5,112 bases of DNA from an uncultured Lachnoanaerobaculum sp. (GTDB lineage: Bacteria; Bacillota; Clostridia; Lachnospirales; Lachnospiraceae): contig CALISX010000330.1 of NCBI GenBank assembly GCA_938041725.1, positions 1 through 5,112 on the forward strand, written 5' to 3'. The notes under the pieces are model-generated. The model was given only the letters and a program-made list of their open reading frames with translations, was not told the DNA's origin and made no database searches. Shown here piece by piece: positions 1 to 5,112 of this stretch (its first letter is position 1; each line of letters starts with the position of its first letter). Made by a program: the position numbers and the translations under genes.

Positions 1-1237
1 TTCCGGGATTGGTGCTGATAAAAAAAGCAGCCTCGTCAAACCCCTCCGGTCCCAGCTTTTCCTTTCTTTCCAAGCGGATTTCAAATTCCACGCCTAGAAA
101 GTTCAGATCCTCCAGCTCCTGAAGGATTTTCTCCCGCAAAACCCCGGCGGCCTCCCTGCGGATTTGGCTGATGGTTTTGGCCTGCTCCAGGGCTTCCCGT
201 TCCAAAGCCCCTGCCTGGGTTTTCCATTCCTCATATCTGGCTTCATATTCCTGTAAAAAGGCCTGTCTCTTTCTTTTTTCCTGTAGAATTCCCAGGATTT
301 TCTTTACATCCTTAGAGTATTTGGCCTTAATATGGCGGATCTCATCTAAACGTTCCGTGATGGCATCCAAATGCCCTTCGTCATAGTCCAGGCCTTCAAG
401 ATAGCTTCGGATCTGACGGGCGGCATCAAACACCAGGCTTTCCACTGTGGTCAAATTTTCCCGAATGGGATACAGGACCTTGTCATACTCCGAAGCCTCA
501 AAGGCCTCCCGGATGCCCTCCCCCAGCTCCTGGGACTCCAGGCCCTCCAGGGCTTTCTCCAGCCCGGCGCTGATTTTTGCCATATTCTTATAACGTCTGA
601 ATTCCTCCTCCAGAGCTTCTTCCTCTCCCTCTTTGATACAGGCCTCCTCCAGCTCTTTGATTTCAAAGGCCAAAATATCCAGCTCCCTGGTTCTTTGGCG
701 TTTATCAATTCCCTGGGATATTTTCTCCCGGATCTCCCTTAATTCCCGGTAGATTCTCCGAAGCTGCTGCTTTGGTGCCTGCAAATCCCCTTTACAGTAA
801 CTGTCTAAAATCTCCAGCTGCCTGGCGCTGCTAAGCAAAGACTGATGCTCATGCTGTCCGTGGATATCCAGCAAAATCTCTGTAAGAGACTTTGCTCTGG
901 TTCTGGAGGCCGTTTCGTCATTAATGCGTAAAATACTCCGGCCTTCATAAATCTTTCTGGATAAAACCAAAAGCTCCTGGGAAAAATCCCTTTCCAGCTC
1001 CTGTATTTTTTCTCTTTGCTTTTCATCCGGTGCAAAGATCAGCTCCACCAATCCTTCCTTTTCTCCGGCCCGCAGCATATCTCCCTTCATCTTAGCCCCC
1101 AAGGCCAGATTGATGGAGTCAATTAAAATAGATTTTCCCGCGCCGGTCTCTCCGCTTAGCACCGTCAGTCCCGGCTCCCATGTCAAATCCGCCTGTTCAA
1201 TCAGGGCGAGATTTTTGATATGCAGTTGAAAAAGCAT
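1..1237 (-). CDS. recN: DNA repair protein RecN, 3' end cut by window edge
   Basis: RecN is a cytosolic SMC-like ATPase that acts early in repair of double-strand breaks. The frame is open from an ATG at 1237-1235 to the window edge, giving 412 codons of a family usually about 550-560 long. Residues 1-12 (MLFQLHIKNLAL) are the typical start, and the Walker A motif GETGAGKS is at 29-36. The family motif GQHEHQ is at 127-132. A long charged helical part (about 150-365) should form the coiled-coil arms, with the RecN-type RLDEIRHIKAKYS at 296-308. The visible end, FDEAAFFISTNPG at 400-412, is the family sequence just before the ABC signature and Walker B, so both of those lie outside the window. 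A ribosome binding site AGGAG (1243-1247) precedes the ATG. The gene follows argR by 18 bases and is presumably the last visible gene of the operon. I saw no frameshift and no LexA-type operator upstream. Confidence 0.96.
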   Translation of the reverse strand, partial: MLFQLHIKNLALIEQADLTWEPGLTVLSGETGAGKSILIDSINLALGAKMKGDMLRAGEKEGLVELIFAPDEKQREKIQELERDFSQELLVLSRKIYEGRSILRINDETASRTRAKSLTEILLDIHGQHEHQSLLSSARQLEILDSYCKGDLQAPKQQLRRIYRELREIREKISQGIDKRQRTRELDILAFEIKELEEACIKEGEEEALEEEFRRYKNMAKISAGLEKALEGLESQELGEGIREAFEASEYDKVLYPIRENLTTVESLVFDAARQIRSYLEGLDYDEGHLDAITERLDEIRHIKAKYSKDVKKILGILQEKRKRQAFLQEYEARYEEWKTQAGALEREALEQAKTISQIRREAAGVLREKILQELEDLNFLGVEFEIRLERKEKLGPEGFDEAAFFISTNPG

Positions 1238-1255
1238 GGTATCTCCTGTGTCCCT

Positions 1256-1702
1256 TTATCTAACCAGTTCCTGCAGCTTGTCCATCATGAACCGGGCGTC
1301 CTCACTGGTGCGCAGCACCACCAAAACAGTGTCATCCCCTGCAATACATCCTACAATTTCATGGATCCCAATGGAATCCAGAGAGGCCCCCACTGCCATG
1401 GCCATACCGGACACGGTTTTGACCACCAGCAGGTTTTGGGCAATATCAGCAGATACAAATGCATCCCGGAAAATCCGCATGTATTTTTCTGAAAAAAGCG
1501 TCCCCCCGGTCATAAGAGCATATTTCTGCTTTCCCTCTCCTGCGCTTACCTTGGAAAGCTTCAGTTCCCTGATATCCCTGGACACCGTGGCCTGGGTTAC
1601 CTTAAAGCCCTCCCGGTGGAGATGCTCTGCCAGTTCCTCCTGGGTTTCAATATCATATTTTCCAATCAGCTCAAGGATTTTTTCCTGGCGGTCAACCTTC
1701 AT
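1256..1702 (-). CDS. argR: Arginine repressor ArgR
   Basis: ArgR (AhrC in Bacillus) is a hexameric DNA-binding protein that uses L-arginine as corepressor and controls arginine synthesis and, in some species, catabolism. The 148-residue length is normal. Residues 1-70 form the winged helix-turn-helix domain, with the recognition-helix signature QATVSRDIREL at 37-47. The C-terminal oligomerisation and arginine-binding domain (about 80-148) has the conserved GCIAGDDT at 118-125, whose aspartate pair (D123, D124) corresponds to the ligand-binding aspartates of the family. The ATG is one base beyond the nadK stop codon, with only a short ribosome binding site AGGA (1709-1712) inside the nadK end, so translational coupling to nadK is likely. 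It is not next to arg biosynthetic genes, which is normal for this cluster in Clostridia. Candidate control signals upstream, inside nadK, are listed separately. Confidence 0.97.
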   Translation of the reverse strand: MKVDRQEKILELIGKYDIETQEELAEHLHREGFKVTQATVSRDIRELKLSKVSAGEGKQKYALMTGGTLFSEKYMRIFRDAFVSADIAQNLLVVKTVSGMAMAVGASLDSIGIHEIVGCIAGDDTVLVVLRTSEDARFMMDKLQELVR

Positions 1703-1703
1703 A

Positions 1704-2531
1704 CTATATCCTGTTCATTTTATTCCGGATGTTTTCTAAAAAGCTTCCCCCGGGAAGCTTTAATAGACTTACATACAGCTCCGACTCCGTCAGCTCCACC
1801 CTGTCCCCCAGATCAAGGCTCCGGCTTTCATATCCGTCCACCACCAGCTCCCTGTCATGCTGCTCCCCCCCTAAAATGTCCACCTCCACCTTTTTCTCCG
1901 AGGAGAGCACCACACTTCTTTGGGTGAGGGCATGGGGACAAATAGGGGTAATAATCAGCATTTGGGCGGAGGGATCAATAATGGGTCCCCCGGCACTGAG
2001 GTTGTAGGCAGTGGAGCCTGTGGGTGTCGAAATAATTATACCATCGGATGTATATTCATTCAAGAATTCCTCATTGATGCCCACCTTGCATTTTACAGGC
2101 TTCAAGGTTTTGGTCCGGGTAATCACTGCCTCGTTCAGTCCATGAAGTACTGCCGTTTCCCTTCCTTCCCTGAGAATCACCGCCTTGACCATCATTCTTT
2201 TTTCCACAGTATATCTATTCAAAAACAGCCTTTCCATCATTTCCGGAATATCCTCCAGGGCAGAAACACTGCTTAAATAGCCTAAATGTCCCATATTTAC
2301 CCCGATGACCGGGATATTTCTGTCCGCCGCTTCCCTGGCAGCCCGGATCAGTGTCCCATCTCCCCCCAAGGTAATGACACAGTCCACATCCTTTGGAAGA
2401 CTCTCCCGCTTCATATAGCCGGGACCCCGGTAGGCTTTTTTCCCCTTTTCATCACAGATGGAATGAATCAGGGCCGCCGCCTTGTCCACATCTTTTTTTT
2501 CACTGTTTTCTACAAGATAAAATGTATTCAA
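1704..2531 (-). CDS. nadK: NAD kinase (ATP/polyphosphate-dependent family), TTG start
   Basis: NAD kinase phosphorylates the 2'-hydroxyl of the NAD adenosine ribose, giving NADP; it is cytosolic. The 275-residue length is usual. Motif GGDGT is at 56-60, LGYLS at 83-87, the substrate-binding NE at 133-134, the glycine-rich TSDGIIISTPTGSTAY at 161-176 and GGPII at 181-185. A typical ITPICPH stretch follows at 194-200, and VDG is at 231-233. The start is TTG (2531-2529). An in-frame TGA lies two codons upstream, no other start lies between, and the next in-frame ATG is codon 40, which would remove the first strand of the nucleotide-binding fold. The ribosome binding site AGGTGAT supports the TTG. 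The gene starts 10 bases after tlyA and ends one base before argR. Oddities are an A8 run at codons 11-13, a promoter-like site inside the gene and a hairpin near the stop. Confidence 0.97.
   Translation of the reverse strand: MNTFYLVENSEKKDVDKAAALIHSICDEKGKKAYRGPGYMKRESLPKDVDCVITLGGDGTLIRAAREAADRNIPVIGVNMGHLGYLSSVSALEDIPEMMERLFLNRYTVEKRMMVKAVILREGRETAVLHGLNEAVITRTKTLKPVKCKVGINEEFLNEYTSDGIIISTPTGSTAYNLSAGGPIIDPSAQMLIITPICPHALTQRSVVLSSEKKVEVDILGGEQHDRELVVDGYESRSLDLGDRVELTESELYVSLLKLPGGSFLENIRNKMNRI
1738..1761 (-). repeat. Perfect inverted repeat with U5 tail near the 3' end of nadK
   Basis: Arms 1740-1749 and 1752-1761 are exact reverse complements (AAAGCTTCCC on the plus strand at left), separated by two C bases. 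In the mRNA this gives a 9-bp stem with a four-base loop, and the 3' arm runs into five U residues (1742-1738). It lies inside nadK codons about 257-264, about 30 bases before the stop codon and about 36 before the argR ATG. It resembles a weak intrinsic terminator or a processing hairpin, but it is translated, and ribosomes on nadK would open it. The structure is plain in the sequence; any function is inference. Confidence 0.5.
2035..2063 (-). promoter_or_regulatory. Candidate internal sigma-A promoter in nadK, upstream of argR-recN
   Basis: On the minus strand, TTGAAT (2063-2058, four of six matches to TTGACA) is followed after exactly 17 bases by a perfect TATAAT (2040-2035). TG lies one base before it, giving the extended -10 form TGGTATAAT. 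Transcription would start near 2028 and give a leader of about 325 bases before the argR ATG. The bases also encode a conserved part of NadK (LNEYTSDGIII), so a chance match is possible, but codon choice there (ATA, ATT, ATT) is more AT-rich than nearby. Not tested by any expression data. Confidence 0.4.
2049..2062 (-). promoter_or_regulatory. Imperfect ARG-box-like sequence over the -35 region of the internal promoter
   Basis: The minus strand reads TGAATGAATATACA. The family operator core is TGAAT, four A/T positions, then ATTCA. The first half matches 5 of 5, the centre 3 of 4 and the second half 4 of 5; the outer A/T positions do not match. It overlaps the candidate -35 box, where a bound ArgR hexamer would block RNA polymerase. 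Only one box is seen, while good ArgR targets often have two, so this is a weak call. Confidence 0.2.
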
Positions 2532-2533
2532 AT

Positions 2534-2540
2534 ATCACCT
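2534..2540 (-). promoter_or_regulatory. Ribosome binding site deciding the TTG start of nadK
   Basis: Read on the minus strand, AGGTGAT lies between the tlyA stop codon (2544-2542) and the nadK TTG (2531-2529). It pairs with seven bases of the usual 16S rRNA 3' end. It sits directly against the tlyA stop, so ribosomes finishing tlyA would be placed to restart on nadK. The in-frame TGA at 2537-2535 rules out any longer nadK protein. Confidence 0.8.
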
Positions 2541-2541
2541 C

Positions 2542-3333
2542 TTACGCCAGCTGATGATGGGCCATGTGAAGCACTTCTTCCACATCCGGCTGCCTGTCTT
2601 CTCCCAAACATTTTAAATAATACAGATATTCCATATTGCCCTCCGGCCCCTTAATGGGGGAAAAGGTCAGGCCCTGTATGGCAAATCCGTTTTCCCTGGC
2701 GTAGTCAAAGGCCTTCAAAATCACCTCCCGGTGCACCGCCTTGTCCCGTACCACTCCCTTTTTTCCCACCTTTTCTCTCCCTGCTTCAAACTGGGGTTTG
2801 ATAAGAGCCACCACCTCCCCCTCTAAAGCAAGGAGCTTTTTTAAGGGGGGAAGCACCTTGGAAAGGGAAATAAAGGATACATCAATGGAAGCAAACACCG
2901 GCGGCTGTGCTATCTGATCCGGCAAAAGGTAGCGGATATTGGTTTTTTCCATTACCTCCACCCTGGGATCCTGCCGCAGCTTCCAATCCAGCTGTCCATG
3001 GCCCACATCCACTGCCATAACCCTTTTGGCCCCCCTTTGCAGCATGCAGTCTGTAAACCCCCCTGTAGAAGCCCCGATGTCCATACAGATTTTCCCCTCT
3101 AAAGAGATCTGAAATTCCTCCAGAGCCTTTTCCAGCTTCAGTCCGCCCCGGCTCACATAGGGTAAGCCCTGGCCCCGCAGCTCAATTTCCCGGGTTTCCT
3201 CAATCATGGCCCCGGCCTTGTCCTCCCTTTGTCCCTCTACAAATACAATACCGGACATGATAATGGCCTTGGCTTTTTCCCTGCTGGGAGCCAGTCCCCT
3301 TTGCACCAGAGCCTGATCCAGACGCAGCTTCAT
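2542..3333 (-). CDS. tlyA: TlyA-family rRNA 2'-O-methyltransferase (S4 domain plus FtsJ-like domain)
   Basis: TlyA enzymes use S-adenosylmethionine to methylate ribose 2'-hydroxyls of rRNA: 23S C1920 and, in one subgroup, also 16S C1409. Their activity makes ribosomes sensitive to capreomycin. Older databases call them hemolysin A, and Bacillus yqxC is the counterpart. The 263-residue protein has an N-terminal S4 RNA-binding domain (1-60, starting MKLRLDQALVQRGLA). A Rossmann methyltransferase domain follows, with the SAM motif DIGASTGGFTD at 85-95. The K-D-K-E set expected for 2'-O-methyltransferases is present as K66 (SRGGLKL), D151 (IDVSF), K179 (IKPQF) and E235 (GNMEYL). As I recall, this is the spacing of the M. 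tuberculosis tetrad K69-D154-K182-E238. A strong ribosome binding site AAAGGAG (3342-3348) overlaps the dxs stop codon, and the ATG follows 13 bases after dxs. The sequence does not decide between the one-target and two-target subgroups. Confidence 0.95.
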   Translation of the reverse strand: MKLRLDQALVQRGLAPSREKAKAIIMSGIVFVEGQREDKAGAMIEETREIELRGQGLPYVSRGGLKLEKALEEFQISLEGKICMDIGASTGGFTDCMLQRGAKRVMAVDVGHGQLDWKLRQDPRVEVMEKTNIRYLLPDQIAQPPVFASIDVSFISLSKVLPPLKKLLALEGEVVALIKPQFEAGREKVGKKGVVRDKAVHREVILKAFDYARENGFAIQGLTFSPIKGPEGNMEYLYYLKCLGEDRQPDVEEVLHMAHHQLA

Positions 3334-3346
3334 ACGCCCCTCTCCT

Positions 3347-5112
3347 TTAAAAATACATTACTTCCCATATTCTGTTTAACACCGCCTGGGAATCAATTCC
3401 CAGCTTTTTCCGAAGTCTGCTCACATCCCCATGTTCCACATAGGCATCCGGCAGGGCTATATTCAGTACTTTTGTTTTGGGGGAATACTGATGGATCAAA
3501 GCTGCTGCCCTTTCTCCTATTCCACCGTTTTCCACATTCTCCTCCAGGGTTACGATCAGCCTATGCTCCCGGCAAAGGTATTTTAACATCTCCTCATCCA
3601 GGGGCTTAAAAAATCTGCCGTTTACCAAGGTGCAGTCCTTCCCCATGGCCTTTAGCTTCTCCCGCACATGTTCTGCGGTGCTGACCATACTTCCCAGAGC
3701 AAACAGGGCAATGTCCCTTTCCTCATACAGCATCTCCGACTTTCCAAAAACAATGGGCGCCTGGAAGGAAAGCAAACCGTCATAAGCAATTCCCCTGGGA
3801 TACCGGATGGCAATGGGACCGGAATAGTTTATGGCAAATTCCAGATCCTGCTTTAACTCTTCCCGATTTTTCGGCGCCAGAATGCTCATATTGGGGATAC
3901 AGCTCAAATAGGAAATATCAAAAATCCCCTGATGGGTTTCCCCGTCGGCTCCCACCAGTCCTGCCCGGTCAATGGCAAAAACCACATGGAGATTTTGCAG
4001 GCATACATCATGGAGTACCTGGTCAAACCCCCTTTGCAAAAAAGAGGAATACACTGCCACCACCGGGGTCAGTCCTGCCGCAGCCAGTCCGGCGCTGTTG
4101 GTGACCCCATGGGCCTCTGCAATTCCTACATCAAAAAAACGCCTGGGAAATTTTTCCTTAAAGGAAACCAGGCCGCAGCCCTCCGGCATGGCCGCCGTAA
4201 TGGCCACAATATTTTTATTTTTTGCCGCCAGCTCCACCATGGTTTTGGAAAAAACCTCCGTATAGGTGGGATCCTTGGAGGAGGATTTGGGCTTTCCGGT
4301 GACAATGTCAAAGGGGCCCACTCCATGAAAATTCCCTGGATCTCTTCTGGCGGGGGCATATCCCCGGCCCTTTTGGGTAATCACATGCACCACCACAGCC
4401 CCCTGCACCCGTTTGGCCTCTTCCAAAATCTGCAAAAGAGCAGGAATATTGTGGCCGTCCACCGGTCCCAAATAGGTCAGGCCCATGTTTTCAAAAAGCA
4501 TTCCCGGGATTAAAAGCTGCTTAATACCATTTTTGGTGGTGCGAAGGCTTCGAATCATTCCTTTCCCGACAACGGGAACCTTTTCCAAACCTTCAAACAC
4601 TGCCTGCTTTAACTTTCCATAGCCGGTGGCAGTGCGGATTTTACTAAGGTAGAGGGACATCCCCCCCACATTTTCAGAGATGGACATATTGTTGTCATTT
4701 AATATAATGATAAAATTCTTTTTCAGGGCGGCGGCATTGTTTAAAGCCTCATAGGCCATGCCGCCTGTAAGAGCGCCGTCTCCGATCACAGAGACCACCC
4801 GGTAGTGTTCCCCCTTAATATCCCTTCCCCAGGCCATGCCAAGACCTGCGGAAATGCTGGTGGAGGAGTGCCCTGTATTAAAAACATCACAGGGGCTTTC
4901 ACTGACCTTTGGAAACCCGGAAATTCCTCCAAATTTCCGCAGGGTATCAAAGGCATTTTTCCGTCCGCTTAATATCTTATGGGTATAGGACTGATGCCCC
5001 ACATCCCAGATGATCTTATCTTTGGGCAAATCAAAAACCAGGTGCATGGCCATGGTGAGCTCCACCACCCCCAGATTTCCTGAAAGATGCCCCCCTGTAA
5101 CAGAGATTTTTT
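3347..5112 (-). CDS. dxs: 1-deoxy-D-xylulose-5-phosphate synthase, 5' end cut by window edge
   Basis: Dxs joins pyruvate and glyceraldehyde 3-phosphate, using thiamine diphosphate and Mg, to give 1-deoxy-D-xylulose 5-phosphate for isoprenoids (MEP pathway) and thiamine. The visible 587 residues start at KISVTGGHLSGNLG; about 40 N-terminal residues are missing compared with the usual 620-630. The frame runs unbroken to the edge, so the GTG at 5068 is internal. Counting from the first whole visible codon, the active-site histidines are at 8 (GGH) and 39 (VGHQ), and the cofactor motif GDGALTGG is at 110-117, followed by EALNNA. HGVGPFD is at 262-268. The transketolase pyrimidine-binding domain has the catalytic glutamate at 332 (IAEAH), YSSFLQR at 354-360 and DRAGLVGADGETHQG at 381-395; a C-terminal transketolase domain follows. 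Two motifs, NDNNMS and AEAHGVTNS, differ from the common forms. It is the first visible gene; ispA and xseA/B would be expected upstream. Confidence 0.98.
   Translation of the reverse strand, partial: KISVTGGHLSGNLGVVELTMAMHLVFDLPKDKIIWDVGHQSYTHKILSGRKNAFDTLRKFGGISGFPKVSESPCDVFNTGHSSTSISAGLGMAWGRDIKGEHYRVVSVIGDGALTGGMAYEALNNAAALKKNFIIILNDNNMSISENVGGMSLYLSKIRTATGYGKLKQAVFEGLEKVPVVGKGMIRSLRTTKNGIKQLLIPGMLFENMGLTYLGPVDGHNIPALLQILEEAKRVQGAVVVHVITQKGRGYAPARRDPGNFHGVGPFDIVTGKPKSSSKDPTYTEVFSKTMVELAAKNKNIVAITAAMPEGCGLVSFKEKFPRRFFDVGIAEAHGVTNSAGLAAAGLTPVVAVYSSFLQRGFDQVLHDVCLQNLHVVFAIDRAGLVGADGETHQGIFDISYLSCIPNMSILAPKNREELKQDLEFAINYSGPIAIRYPRGIAYDGLLSFQAPIVFGKSEMLYEERDIALFALGSMVSTAEHVREKLKAMGKDCTLVNGRFFKPLDEEMLKYLCREHRLIVTLEENVENGGIGERAAALIHQYSPKTKVLNIALPDAYVEHGDVSRLRKKLGIDSQAVLNRIWEVMYF

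Noticed and set aside
451..1035. Two short minus-strand frames (451-708 and 805-1035) within recN
   Set aside because: Both are in another frame from the recN frame, which is open from 1237 to the window edge and carries the RecN motifs.
1238..1300. Search for a LexA (SOS) operator ahead of recN
   Set aside because: No GAAC-N4-GTTC type site was found near the recN start or elsewhere by eye, so SOS control from this region is not supported.
1236..1739. Plus-strand open frame of 167 codons opposite argR
   Set aside because: It is antisense to a complete and convincing argR, its composition is rich in serine and proline as expected of a shadow frame, and it has no domain I recognise.
3932..4513. 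Long plus-strand open frame (193 codons) opposite dxs
   Set aside because: It lies wholly antisense to a clear dxs, has no recognisable family motif and reads as a shadow of the coding strand's base pattern.
4661..4667. G7 run (coding strand) in dxs as a possible phase-variation tract
   Set aside because: It encodes the conserved VGGM segment of an essential-type gene and is short; nothing suggests contingency control.
4681..4708. Antisense promoter match on the plus strand: TGGACA, 16 bases, TATAAT
   Set aside because: No gene follows on that strand, the spacer is slightly short, no TG extension is present, and the bases encode the conserved IILNDNNMS segment of Dxs. Probably chance.

Overview
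This window looks like a piece of a low-to-mid G+C Gram-positive chromosome, most likely from a spore-forming clostridium of the Lachnospiraceae type. The evidence is the gene order dxs - tlyA - nadK - argR - recN. In many Clostridia this set lies between xseA/xseB/ispA upstream and spoIVB/spo0A downstream. The proteins are also of clostridial type, the ribosome binding sites are strong and purine-rich, and base composition is close to half G+C by eye. The genus cannot be fixed from the sequence alone.

Everything supported is on the minus strand, so the operon reads from right to left. dxs (3347-5112) lacks its first 40 or so codons beyond the right edge. tlyA (2542-3333), nadK (1704-2531, TTG start) and argR (1256-1702) are complete. 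recN (1-1237) lacks about the last quarter of the protein beyond the left edge. Intergenic gaps are 13, 10, 1 and 18 bases, there is no terminator between genes, and no stretch over 300 bases is without a gene. The plus strand carries only shadow reading frames.

The products serve different processes. Dxs makes 1-deoxy-D-xylulose 5-phosphate for isoprenoids and thiamine. TlyA 2'-O-methylates rRNA. NadK makes NADP. ArgR is the arginine-responsive repressor, and RecN is an SMC-like DNA repair ATPase. They are housekeeping genes sharing a transcript rather than a single pathway, although the NADPH used by the next step of the isoprenoid pathway depends on NadK.

I see no mobile element, CRISPR array, RNA gene or undescribed system. 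The most interesting unexplained signals lie inside nadK, ahead of argR. There is an extended -10 promoter match with a 17-base spacer, an imperfect ARG-box-like sequence overlapping its -35 region, and, close to the nadK stop, a perfect inverted repeat followed in the RNA by five U residues. Together they suggest, without proving, separate and possibly autoregulated expression of argR-recN.
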